Below the pieces are notes generated by a model. That model did no database searches and was not told the DNA's origin. It saw only the letters and a program-made list of their open reading frames with translations. DNA of 64,000 bases from Albibacterium sp035514885. GTDB taxonomy: Bacteria > Bacteroidota > Bacteroidia > Sphingobacteriales > Sphingobacteriaceae. Positions 6,568-15,503 of this stretch are shown piece by piece. Position 1 is the stretch's first letter, and each line of letters opens with the position of its first letter. The stretch lies in assembly GCF_035514885.1 (NCBI RefSeq), contig NZ_DATJCH010000003.1, positions 1-64,000 of the forward strand, given 5' to 3'. The position numbers and the translations under genes were made by a program.

Positions 6568-8007
6568 GTGAAAAAGATTCATGTACTTGTACTTAAGGCA
6601 TTCATCAAGCCTTTCATCGTTACGTTTTTTATCGTAATGTTTGTACTTTTGATGCTTTTTCTATTCAAATACATCGATGATCTCATCGGAAAAGGCTTTG
6701 AATGGTATGTCATTTTACAATTACTTTGGTATGCTTCAGCAACTAATGTAGCAATGGCATTGCCGCTTTCTATGCTTCTATCTTCTATCATGACCTTTGG
6801 TAATTTGGGAGAAAGCTCTGAACTTACCGCAATTAAAGCAGCAGGAATTTCCTTAAGAAAGGCAATGATGCCGCTCATTATATTTGTTTCCCTTTTCAGC
6901 ATGGGAGCTTTTGTTTTTAGCGACTATATGCTGCCGATTGCCAACCTAAAAATGGGCTCTCTATTATACGATGTTCGTGAGAAAAAAGCAGACTTCCTAA
7001 TAACAGAGGGTGTATTTAACAACAGCATTCCGGGCTATGCTATCCGTGCAAAAAGCAAGAGCGAAAACGGCACTAAACTTGAAGATCTGATTATCTATCA
7101 GCATGCTCCAAACACTTCAGGCACAAATGTATTAATGGCTAAAGAGGGAAAAATGTACAACACCTCAGATAATAGTTACATGGTTCTTGAGCTTAAAGAC
7201 GGTGTTCGATATGAAGAGACATCAGGATCAAAAACTTACGACCCTCGACAACTTTTTACGCGTTATTACTTCGATCAAACAGAGCAGAAATTCGACATGT
7301 CCGCGTTCGAAATGAAAAGAACCGATGAGAATCTATTCAAAAGTCATTATGCGATGTTGAATTTAAGGCAGTTGGAATATTATGCTGATTCTATATCTGC
7401 ATACAACGATAGTCTTCGTAGTGAAGTTTTTCGCGAACTCGAGCCCTACTACAAAATATACTCGCAGTATCATTATCCATCCACAAAAAAGGCTACCGAT
7501 CCAATTAGCTACAAAAGCACTCTTTTAGACGTTGTTCCAGAAAGAAACAGAATGGCTGCCATTGCTGAAGCACAGAATCAAACCCGCTATATCGAAGATG
7601 TGCTTTCAATAAAAGCAACTACAGACAGTGAATACGCGAGTTCGATCCGAAGATACCTGATGGAATATCAACGGAAATTTACCTTATCGGTAGTTTGTTT
7701 GGTTTTCTTTTCAATCGGTGCTCCATTGGGAGCTATTATTCGCAAAGGAGGCTTAGGCTTGCCTGTAGTAATGGCTATTATTTTCTTTTTAATATACTAT
7801 GTAATTTCAACACTCGCAGAGAAGTCTGCAAGAGAAGGAAATATCAATGAAATATTCGGAATGTGGACTGCCATTTTCATATTAGCCCCTTTAGGGATTT
7901 TCTTAACCTATAAAGCAGCAACAGACTCTGCTCTATTTGATATTGAGCAGTATAAGCTTACGATCAAGAAAATATGGGACAAGCTTAAAAAGCGAGTTTC
8001 TGCCTAG
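6568..8007 (+). CDS. LptF/LptG (YjgP/YjgQ) family LPS export permease
   Basis: 479 aa. The fold is three N-terminal helices (first about residues 15-35), a large periplasmic beta-jellyroll-like region (about 120-360) and three C-terminal helices (VVCLVFFSIGAPLGAIIRKGG onward), the LptF/G layout. These permeases work with LptB ATPase to pull lipopolysaccharide from the inner membrane; an lptB gene is encoded at 20590-21324. The motif IKAAGISLRKAMMPLI after helix 3 is the coupling region that contacts LptB. F and G paralogues cannot be told apart confidently, so no symbol is given. The start is GTG 6568. Confidence 0.88.
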   Translation: MKKIHVLVLKAFIKPFIVTFFIVMFVLLMLFLFKYIDDLIGKGFEWYVILQLLWYASATNVAMALPLSMLLSSIMTFGNLGESSELTAIKAAGISLRKAMMPLIIFVSLFSMGAFVFSDYMLPIANLKMGSLLYDVREKKADFLITEGVFNNSIPGYAIRAKSKSENGTKLEDLIIYQHAPNTSGTNVLMAKEGKMYNTSDNSYMVLELKDGVRYEETSGSKTYDPRQLFTRYYFDQTEQKFDMSAFEMKRTDENLFKSHYAMLNLRQLEYYADSISAYNDSLRSEVFRELEPYYKIYSQYHYPSTKKATDPISYKSTLLDVVPERNRMAAIAEAQNQTRYIEDVLSIKATTDSEYASSIRRYLMEYQRKFTLSVVCLVFFSIGAPLGAIIRKGGLGLPVVMAIIFFLIYYVISTLAEKSAREGNINEIFGMWTAIFILAPLGIFLTYKAATDSALFDIEQYKLTIKKIWDKLKKRVSA

Positions 8008-8048
8008 TTTAATGACGGTTATATTATCTAATAGACATTCATAAAACG

Positions 8049-8056
8049 TATTTTTG
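8049..8056 (+). promoter_or_regulatory. -7 element for ribBA
   Basis: TATTTTTG (TAnnTTTG) lies 24 nt before the ribBA ATG at 8081. The leader is too short for an FMN riboswitch. Confidence 0.5.
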
Positions 8057-8080
8057 TAAAAATTTCAATACCAATAATCT

Positions 8081-9295
8081 ATGGCAATTCGTTTAAATAC
8101 AATCCAAGAAGCGATTGATGATATAAAAGCTGGGAAAGTAGTTATCGTAGTGGATGACGAAGACCGCGAAAATGAGGGTGATTTTGTTACAGCTGCAGCG
8201 AATGCTACTCCTGAAGTGATTAACTTTATGGCAACGCATGGCCGTGGTTTAATCTGCGTTCCGCTAACAGAAGAACGTTGTGATGAATTAAAACTGGATT
8301 TAATGGTAGGCAAAAATACAGCTGCTTACGAAACAAATTTCACAGTTTCTATTGACCTAATTGGTCATGGATGCACAACAGGTATTTCTGCCTCTGACCG
8401 ATCAAAGACTGTTAAAGCTCTCGTAAATCCAGAAACTAAACCAGAAGAACTAGGCCGACCAGGGCATATCTTTCCTTTACGCGCAAAGGATGGAGGTGTA
8501 TTACGTAGAACTGGGCATACGGAGGCGGCAATTGATTTAGCCAGATTGGCTGGCTTTGAACCTGCAGGGGTTCTGATAGAGATTTTAAAAGACGATGGTG
8601 AAATGGCACGTTTACCTGATCTATTAACCATCGCCAAGAAATTTGATCTCAAAATTATTTCCATTGAAGATCTAATCGAATACCGTTTAAACGAGGATTC
8701 TTTAATTATAAAGGAAGTTTCTGTTAAATTACCAACCGAGTGGGGCGACTTTGAAATGTCTGCATATACTCAAAAGAATACAGGAGAACAGCACGTTGCT
8801 CTTATCAAGGGTGCCTGGGAGCCTGGTGAACCTATTTTGGTAAGAGTACATAGCTCTTGTGTAACCGGTGATATTTTTGGTTCATGCAGATGCGACTGTG
8901 GTGCACAATTACATGCAGCCATGGAAATGATCGAAAAAGCTGGCAAAGGTGTGATTGTTTATATGAACCAGGAAGGAAGAGGCATCGGCCTAATTAATAA
9001 GCTTCGTGCTTATAACCTTCAAGAGAACGGATTAGATACCGTAGATGCTAACTTAAAACTAGGCTTTAAAGCAGATGAACGTGATTATGGTGTGGGAGCT
9101 CAAATACTTAGAAATTTAGGAGTTACAAAAATGCGCTTAATGACTAACAATCCTAAGAAAAGAGCAGGTATTATTGGTTATGGTTTGGAGGTAGTAGAAA
9201 ATGTGCCTCTTGAGATTAAATCAAACAAGCACAATGAGTTGTATTTACGCACTAAACGCGATAAACTTGGCCATTCAATCATGAAAAATATCTAA
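8081..9295 (+). CDS. ribBA: Bifunctional DHBP synthase / GTP cyclohydrolase II
   Basis: 404 aa. RibBA catalyses the two entry steps of riboflavin synthesis. The N-terminal RibB domain (about 1-200) turns ribulose 5-phosphate into 3,4-dihydroxy-2-butanone 4-phosphate: DDEDRENEGDFV and RTGHTEAAIDLARLAG are visible. The C-terminal RibA domain (about 210-404) opens GTP: it shows the zinc-binding SSCVTGDIFGSCRCDCG (three Cys) and NQEGRGIGLINKLRAY. Length and domain order are standard for the fusion. No other rib gene is nearby, and no riboswitch fits the short leader. Confidence 0.97.
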   Translation: MAIRLNTIQEAIDDIKAGKVVIVVDDEDRENEGDFVTAAANATPEVINFMATHGRGLICVPLTEERCDELKLDLMVGKNTAAYETNFTVSIDLIGHGCTTGISASDRSKTVKALVNPETKPEELGRPGHIFPLRAKDGGVLRRTGHTEAAIDLARLAGFEPAGVLIEILKDDGEMARLPDLLTIAKKFDLKIISIEDLIEYRLNEDSLIIKEVSVKLPTEWGDFEMSAYTQKNTGEQHVALIKGAWEPGEPILVRVHSSCVTGDIFGSCRCDCGAQLHAAMEMIEKAGKGVIVYMNQEGRGIGLINKLRAYNLQENGLDTVDANLKLGFKADERDYGVGAQILRNLGVTKMRLMTNNPKKRAGIIGYGLEVVENVPLEIKSNKHNELYLRTKRDKLGHSIMKNI

Positions 9296-9426
9296 AAAGG
9301 AGCCGCAAACTTTAACTTATTGGGAAATACCCCTTAGGTCAAAATATTTTTTTAGAATTTAAAACAAATACGACCATATTTATCTTTTATAGAATAGAAC
9401 ATATTTTCTCACTTAAAAGATTTGTC

Positions 9427-9750
9427 ATGAAAGCAAAAATTTATTCTCTATTAACAGTATTATTGTTAGCTTTTACCTTCAGTTCTTCAGTATCGGCAGC
9501 TCCGGCAATCGATGATCCAACCAAGGATTATACAAAAGAAGAAGTAACGATACGTATGAATGAAATGCGTGAACGTGTAAAGGAAATTAAGGAGTTGGAT
9601 AAATCCGATCTTAGTAAACAAGAAAGAAAGGCTTTAAAGAAGGAATTACGCGACATGAATAAAGAAGCGAAAGCACTAGGACAAGGTGGGGTTTACCTTT
9701 CTGTAGGTGCCATCATCATTATTATCTTATTACTTATTTTAATTCTTTAA
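9427..9750 (+). CDS. Small secreted or anchored coiled-coil protein with a C-terminal hydrophobic helix
   Basis: 107 aa. A clear signal peptide (MKAKIYSLLTVLLLAFTF...VSAAPA, cleavage near 25) is followed by a charged helical stretch (about 37-80, EEVTIRMNEMRERVKEIKEL and KQERKALKKELRD) predicted as coiled coil. A very hydrophobic C-terminal helix (VGAIIIIILLLILIL) ends the protein. It is probably exported and held in the inner membrane by its tail. No family function is recognised; similar short proteins are common in Bacteroidota to my knowledge. It is monocistronic, ending just before a strong terminator. Confidence 0.75.
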   Translation: MKAKIYSLLTVLLLAFTFSSSVSAAPAIDDPTKDYTKEEVTIRMNEMRERVKEIKELDKSDLSKQERKALKKELRDMNKEAKALGQGGVYLSVGAIIIIILLLILIL

Positions 9751-9765
9751 GAGCCCTTATCTATT

Positions 9766-9811
9766 AAAGCACAAGAAAAGAGGAACAAAGTTTCCTCTTT
9801 TCTTGTGCTTT
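9766..9811 (+). terminator. Strong intrinsic terminator, 20-bp perfect stem
   Basis: Arms 9766-9785 and 9792-9811 are perfectly complementary with a 6-nt loop (CAAAGT), followed by a T-rich tract. It separates the small coiled-coil gene from the signalling cassette. Confidence 0.88.
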
Positions 9812-9903
9812 AATTATTCTTATTTAATCTTTTTTGTCATGAGTTTTTTGTAAAATTGTTAATTGGTTAAACCAGCTCTAAATATTTTACATATTAATCC
9901 TGT

Positions 9904-11019
9904 ATGATACTAATCGTCGATGATAAGCCAGAAAATTTAGTGTCCTTACGTGGCTTTCTAGAACACAATAATTTTAGCGTTGATAGCGCATCTTCTGGTG
10001 AAGAAGCATTACGAAAAGTTCTAAAAACTGTTTATTCATTAATAATTTTAGACGTCCAAATGCCAGGGATGGATGGCTTTGAAGTAGCAGAAACAATACT
10101 TGATTACAGTAAAGCAAAAGACACCCCTATCCTATTCCTTTCTGCTGTAAATATCGACAAAGAGTTTATTACGCGCGGCTATCAATCAGGAGCGGTCGAC
10201 TACATAACCAAACCTTTTGACCCTGACATCCTATTACTAAAAGTAAAAACTTTCAATCGACTGTTCGAACAGAACAATCAATTAAAAAAGATACAGAAAT
10301 CCTTAAAAAAAGAAATTGAGCAACGTAAATTACTTGAAAAAAAGAAGGACGAGTTTATAAGTATAGCAAGTCATGAATTAAAAACTCCCCTGACCAGTAT
10401 GCGTGGTTATATCCAATTGCTGGAGCGTTTGATTAAAAAAGAGAATAACGAAGATCTCAAGACTTATATTTCAAAGGCAAGTTTTCAAATCAATAAACTT
10501 GGCGACTTAGTATCAGATTTATTGGATATATCAAATATGGATAGCGGGAAGATGAAGTTCAATTTACGCCCCTTTCCATTTCAGGATATGTTAAATAATG
10601 CAATAGAAAATATTCAGCATATATTTCCTGAGCATACCATTATACAAAAAGGTTCTGCTGATTTAATTTATCTTGGAGATGAAATGCGACTCGAACAGGT
10701 TGTCATAAACTACCTGACAAATGCCATTAAATACTCACCAGATAAACGCGAAATACAAGTTGAATCAATTATAACAGAAGACGCGCTGGAGATTCATGTT
10801 ACTGACTTGGGAATTGGTATCTCTCAAGAATTACAAGAGCAACTTTTCGAGAAATTTTTCCGGGTTGAAGAATCTTCTAATCGCTTTCAGGGATTAGGTA
10901 TAGGGCTTTATATCTGCCGTGAAATTATACATCGTCATAATGGCGTTTGTGGGGTAAACAGTCAGCTGGGAAATGGATCAACATTCTACTTTAAACTTCC
11001 AATAAACAGTAAGAACTAA
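9904..11019 (+). CDS. Response regulator receiver-histidine kinase hybrid
   Basis: 371 aa, soluble. An N-terminal receiver domain (about 1-120) carries the acidic pair D6-D7, phospho-acceptor D50 (LDVQMPGMDG) and K103. A short coiled linker leads to HisKA with H156 (SIASHELKTPLTSMRG). An HATPase_c domain (about 255-370) shows NYLTNAIKYS (N box), DLGIGIS (G1) and GLGIGLYICREI (G2). With a receiver before the kinase it probably takes a phosphate from another kinase and passes or answers the signal. It leads the plus-strand cassette, 24 bp before the large hybrid kinase, and the two are likely co-transcribed. Confidence 0.92.
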   Translation: MILIVDDKPENLVSLRGFLEHNNFSVDSASSGEEALRKVLKTVYSLIILDVQMPGMDGFEVAETILDYSKAKDTPILFLSAVNIDKEFITRGYQSGAVDYITKPFDPDILLLKVKTFNRLFEQNNQLKKIQKSLKKEIEQRKLLEKKKDEFISIASHELKTPLTSMRGYIQLLERLIKKENNEDLKTYISKASFQINKLGDLVSDLLDISNMDSGKMKFNLRPFPFQDMLNNAIENIQHIFPEHTIIQKGSADLIYLGDEMRLEQVVINYLTNAIKYSPDKREIQVESIITEDALEIHVTDLGIGISQELQEQLFEKFFRVEESSNRFQGLGIGLYICREIIHRHNGVCGVNSQLGNGSTFYFKLPINSKN

Positions 11020-11043
11020 CAGACTAATCAATTAAACCAAATA

Positions 11044-14000
11044 ATGACAAAGCTATTCAATCGAATTCCGTTAAATCTAAAATTACTATTTAGTGCAGTT
11101 ATTCCTTTACTAGCATTATTTTATTATTTCTATATTATTCAGGCAGAGAAGCAGATTCAGGTTAGTACGACAAATAACTTTATAAGTCGTTTAAATAATA
11201 CAATTGCTACAGCTAACCTAATTGATGAATTACAGAAAGAGCGACGGTTTAGTTTAAGCTTCTTATTAAAAAGGGAGAATAACAGCAATTTAATTGTTCA
11301 GCGAGAACAGTCAGACATTGCTTTCAACGAATTAGAAAAGACCTCACAAAATGGTTTTACAGAAGACTATAAGAAATTTACATTCATTAATAGCCTTGAA
11401 GATTGGAGAAGAAGAATAGATACTGATAGTATTACCGCAAACGATGTTTTATTAAATTACCAACTCCTCATTAATCGTTTACAAAGTAATATCAGTATCC
11501 GAACTGATAACCCTATTCTGATCAAAACATCAAACGATAAGCTGGAGGCTAGTGCTGCCCTGTCAGGCATGGCTAATCTGATTGCATTAATGCGTTTAGA
11601 CATCTATTTAAATCTAACGCATGATGAATCTCTTTCCACATCCTTCACTGATTTCCAAAAAAACTACGATCTCTTCAAATCGTATGAATACGAACTATTA
11701 ACAAACAAAGATGAGCAGATAATCGCCGATTACAATAAGTTGAGTGAGAGTTCCGACCTCAACCCGACAATTAATCTTTTTAATACGATTATAAATGAAG
11801 GAAGAATAGATGACTCTTATAATGCAGAAGAATGGTGGCGCACCTCGGCTGCGGGAATGGATGCGCTAAAAAAAATGCATCAAGATATTTTGAATACCAT
11901 TCAAAAGAATACCTTAGAAGCCTATCAAGATACTATTAAAGAACAAAGGTATCTTTTTATCGCCTTAATACTTATAGCTCTTTTAATATCAGCAATTATA
12001 TTTTTCGCTATTAAATCTACAACCGAGCAGATTAATAAATTAAAACAAGAAGCTTACAGGATAGCGCTTGGCGAAACGGGCGTTGAACTTCCAGACTATC
12101 CAAACGATGCCCTTGGAAGACTCGCCCAGTCATTTATTCAAATTGACAAGAACAATATAAAAATAGCAGAAGCAGCTGAGACAATAGGAAAAAACAATTT
12201 TAATATAGAATTTGATGTAAGAGGGGAAAAAGACAAACTTGGTCAGTCTATCTTAAAAATGAAAGAGTCGCTTAAGGCTTTTTCAGCCTCTAAAGAAGAT
12301 GAGATTTGGGTACAAACAGGGCTTTCAACCATTAACAGTGTTTTGATTGGGCGCAAAAATCTTGAAGAAACTTGCAGCGCTGTATTAGCTTCCTTAGTAA
12401 ACTACCTGAATGCCGATATTGGAACCCTCTACCTTCATAATTACACAGACACCTTAGAGCTCCAATGTAGTTATGCGGTAATTAACAATAATTTAATCCC
12501 TAAAGTTATCCGCTTGGGCCAGAATCGCTTGGGTAACGCAGCAAAGAATATGAAGCCTGTAATCATAGACCATATTCCTGAAGATTATCTCGCGATAGGA
12601 AGCAGTATGGGCAAGGCTCAACCTACTCACTTATTTCTTATCCCTCTTGTTCAAAACGGACAAGTAGAAGGCATAATTGAGATCGCATCCTTTAATAGCT
12701 TTAATAACGCTTCAATAGATTTTGTTAAAAAAGTAGCGGTAAACATTGCCAGTACATTTCAAAGTATGAAATCGCGGGTGCGGTTACAAGAACTCTTGGA
12801 AGAAACACAAACACAAACAGAAGAACTACAAACACAGCACAGCGAATTAGAGAATCTCAATACTGAATTAGAAGCACAAACACAAAAACTGCAGGCATCA
12901 GAGGAGGAACTAAAAGTACAGCAGGAGGAGCTTTTACAAGCAAATCAAGAACTGGAAGAGAGAAGCAATATTTTAGAAGATCGTAATCATCTTATTATTG
13001 AACGTAATTTAGAGATTCAAAGGAAATCTGAAGAATTAGAGTTAAGCACACGCTATAAATCTGAATTCCTTGCAAACATGTCGCATGAACTCAGAACACC
13101 TTTAAATTCTATTTTACTTCTTTCCCGGCTACTAAGTGAAAATGGAACCAATAACCTTAGCGCAGATCAAGTTGAGTATGCAGAGGTTATTCAAACTTCT
13201 GGAAAGGGTTTACTATCATTAATCGATGAGATCCTTGACCTATCTAAGATCGAAGCTGGAAAAATGAGTGTTGAGTTTCAATCAGAAAATGTAGATGAAA
13301 TTGTATCAAGAATGCGTTCTCTGTTTGGAGAAATGGCAAAAGAGAAAAAACTGGATTTACAATTATCTGTAAGTGGAAAAATACCTAAATCAATTACTAC
13401 AGACCGGTCTCGTCTTGAGCAGATTCTAAAAAATCTTATTTCAAATGCTCTTAAATTTACTGCGAAAGGATATATACAGCTTCGCATCGAACCAAACTCT
13501 GCCAATCCAGACCTCATTGATATCTCCGTTAAAGATTCTGGAATTGGAATAGCAGCAGACAAACAAGAACATATCTTTGGTGCTTTTCAACAAGCAGATG
13601 GCTCTACACGCAGAAAGTATGGCGGCACAGGTCTGGGGCTTGCCATTAGCCGAGAATTAGCAAAATTATTAGGTGGAGACCTTACATTAAAGAGCAAGTT
13701 AGGGTCTGGAAGTGAATTTACACTGACAATTCCTGCTGATATAAATAAGGTGTCTAAAATAAAAAAAGAAGTAATTTCTGAACAAGGTTCCAAATCTGTT
13801 GAACCTATCATTGAAGATAAAGCTGACCCGAAGGAGGACACAACAACATACATTGCTACAGTTATTCCTGAGGACATACCAGACGATAGAGAAAAGATTA
13901 AAGAAGGCGATAATACCATTCTAATTATTGAAGATGATCCTACTTTCGCCAAATCACTGCTTGCATTTACCAGAAAAAAAGGTTACAAAGGCCTTGTTGC

Positions 14001-15087
14001 AGTAAGAGGTGATTATGGGGTAGAATTAGCTTTCAAATATAATCCTATAGCCATTTTACTAGACTTACAATTACCAATTAAAGATGGATGGCAAGTGATG
14101 AAAGAACTAAAGGAAAACTCTTCAACGCGCCATATACCCGTTCATATGATGTCGTCCTTTCAAATCAAAAAGGAAAGTCTTCGAAAAGGTGCCATTGATT
14201 TTATCAATAAGCCTATTGCTTTCGAACAAATGAATGAGATATTCATTAAACTGGAAAAAGCATTATCAAAAGGCCCTAAAAAGGTATTAATCATTGAAGA
14301 GAATCTTAAACATGCTCAGGCCCTATCCGAGTATCTCGGTAATTTTAGTGTAAAATCAGAAATTAAAGGGAATATCAAGGATGGTGTTTCTGCACTTCAA
14401 AGCGAGGAAATCGATTGTGTTATATTAGATATGGGTCTTCCAGATGAAGAGGGATATAAAACACTGGAAACAATTAAGGATAATCCGGGTTTAGAGAACC
14501 TTCCAATTATCATCTTCACCGGCAAAAACCTATCTCGTATTGAAGAGCAAAAAATTAAGCAATATGCTGATTCTATTGTAGTAAAAACAGCACATTCTTA
14601 TCAACGAATACTAGATGAGGTGACACTTTTCCTACATCTGATAGAAGAAAATAAAATATCTGAAGAAAAAGCTAAGACTCCCAAAAATATAGGGAGGTTT
14701 AACGAAATCCTTGAAGGAAAAACAGTATTAATTGCAGATGATGATATTCGTAATATTTATTCGCTTACCAAGGCATTAGAAAGCAACAACATGAGAGTGC
14801 TCTCAGCAAATGATGGAAAGGAAGCCTTGGAAATCCTCGAAGCTCATCAAGACGAAATAGATATCGTATTAATGGATATGATGATGCCGGAATTAGATGG
14901 CTATGAAACTACAACCCGGATACGTAAAAATCCAAAAATGGCTAACCTACCTATATTAGCAGTTACCGCAAAAGCAATGATAGGCGATCGAGAAAAATGT
15001 ATCCGTGCAGGCGCTTCCGATTATATATCAAAGCCGGTAGATATAGATCAATTAATTTCTTTATTAAGAGTGTGGTTATATAATTAA
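11044..15087 (+). CDS. Hybrid histidine kinase: NIT-like sensor, HAMP, GAF, HisKA, HATPase, three receivers
   Basis: 1347 aa. A first membrane helix (about 13-30) is followed by an extracytoplasmic NIT-type sensing region (DELQKERRFSLSFLLKRE is its family-like start). Helix 2 (about 304-323) leads to HAMP (about 325-420), GAF (about 420-565) and a long Glu/Gln-rich coiled coil (about 575-665). HisKA has H681 (SHELRTP) and HATPase runs to about 900 (GTGLGLAIS). Three receivers follow, with acceptors D1007, D1129 and D1278. Receiver 2 has IIEEN in place of the usual DD pair. The ligand is unknown; NIT domains were defined on nitrate/nitrite sensors, but that specificity is not implied. It is the core of the CheR/CheB cassette. 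Confidence 0.9.
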   Translation: MTKLFNRIPLNLKLLFSAVIPLLALFYYFYIIQAEKQIQVSTTNNFISRLNNTIATANLIDELQKERRFSLSFLLKRENNSNLIVQREQSDIAFNELEKTSQNGFTEDYKKFTFINSLEDWRRRIDTDSITANDVLLNYQLLINRLQSNISIRTDNPILIKTSNDKLEASAALSGMANLIALMRLDIYLNLTHDESLSTSFTDFQKNYDLFKSYEYELLTNKDEQIIADYNKLSESSDLNPTINLFNTIINEGRIDDSYNAEEWWRTSAAGMDALKKMHQDILNTIQKNTLEAYQDTIKEQRYLFIALILIALLISAIIFFAIKSTTEQINKLKQEAYRIALGETGVELPDYPNDALGRLAQSFIQIDKNNIKIAEAAETIGKNNFNIEFDVRGEKDKLGQSILKMKESLKAFSASKEDEIWVQTGLSTINSVLIGRKNLEETCSAVLASLVNYLNADIGTLYLHNYTDTLELQCSYAVINNNLIPKVIRLGQNRLGNAAKNMKPVIIDHIPEDYLAIGSSMGKAQPTHLFLIPLVQNGQVEGIIEIASFNSFNNASIDFVKKVAVNIASTFQSMKSRVRLQELLEETQTQTEELQTQHSELENLNTELEAQTQKLQASEEELKVQQEELLQANQELEERSNILEDRNHLIIERNLEIQRKSEELELSTRYKSEFLANMSHELRTPLNSILLLSRLLSENGTNNLSADQVEYAEVIQTSGKGLLSLIDEILDLSKIEAGKMSVEFQSENVDEIVSRMRSLFGEMAKEKKLDLQLSVSGKIPKSITTDRSRLEQILKNLISNALKFTAKGYIQLRIEPNSANPDLIDISVKDSGIGIAADKQEHIFGAFQQADGSTRRKYGGTGLGLAISRELAKLLGGDLTLKSKLGSGSEFTLTIPADINKVSKIKKEVISEQGSKSVEPIIEDKADPKEDTTTYIATVIPEDIPDDREKIKEGDNTILIIEDDPTFAKSLLAFTRKKGYKGLVAVRGDYGVELAFKYNPIAILLDLQLPIKDGWQVMKELKENSSTRHIPVHMMSSFQIKKESLRKGAIDFINKPIAFEQMNEIFIKLEKALSKGPKKVLIIEENLKHAQALSEYLGNFSVKSEIKGNIKDGVSALQSEEIDCVILDMGLPDEEGYKTLETIKDNPGLENLPIIIFTGKNLSRIEEQKIKQYADSIVVKTAHSYQRILDEVTLFLHLIEENKISEEKAKTPKNIGRFNEILEGKTVLIADDDIRNIYSLTKALESNNMRVLSANDGKEALEILEAHQDEIDIVLMDMMMPELDGYETTTRIRKNPKMANLPILAVTAKAMIGDREKCIRAGASDYISKPVDIDQLISLLRVWLYN

Positions 15088-15116
15088 TTAAAAAGCTGGA
15101 ACCCTTAGTTTTATCT

Positions 15117-15503
15117 ATGAAAACACAAATTTTAGTCGTTGATGATGACTCAAAAAACACTTTTGCTTTACGTGCTGTACTTCAGTCAAGAGGTTTTAAT
15201 TGCATATCCGCACATTCCGCGCAAGAGGGCATCAATCACTTACTGGAGAACAAAGAAATTGGCATAGTTTTGATGGATATGATGATGCCGGATATGGATG
15301 GATATGAAGCAATAGGCAAAATCAAACAAAAGAAAGCCTTAAAAAACATCCCTATTATAGCAGTAACGGCTCAGGCAATGTCTGGCGACAAAGAAAAGTG
15401 TCTACATGCTGGGGCATCGGACTATCTTCCCAAACCGGTAGATATAGATCTGCTAATAAACAAGATTAACCAGTATTTGGATAATGGAAGTACAAATAGT
15501 TAG
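15117..15503 (+). CDS. Stand-alone receiver-domain response regulator
   Basis: 128 aa, a receiver domain only. The acidic cluster VVDDD (8-12), acceptor D54 (VLMDMMMPDMDGYE), the conserved Thr (AVTAQAMSG) and Lys (LPKPVDID) are all present. It closely resembles the third receiver of the preceding kinase (shared VLMDMMMP, DREKC/DKEKC, AGASDY, KPVDID), suggesting duplication. It has no output domain, so it may shuttle phosphate or regulate a partner such as CheR/CheB by binding. It overlaps the cheR-like gene by 20 bp, which points to translational coupling. Confidence 0.92.
   Translation: MKTQILVVDDDSKNTFALRAVLQSRGFNCISAHSAQEGINHLLENKEIGIVLMDMMMPDMDGYEAIGKIKQKKALKNIPIIAVTAQAMSGDKEKCLHAGASDYLPKPVDIDLLINKINQYLDNGSTNS

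Noticed and set aside
8008..8080. FMN riboswitch ahead of ribBA
   Set aside because: The gap is 73 bp and holds a promoter motif close to the ATG; there is no room for or trace of the RFN element.
12800..13050. DNA tandem repeat in the kinase gene
   Set aside because: The recurring CAAACACAAACAG-like sequence encodes the Gln/Glu-rich coiled coil and is explained by protein composition.
13278..13952. Minus-strand frames within the hybrid kinase gene
   Set aside because: They are antisense to conserved HisKA and HATPase coding sequence and have no domain of their own.
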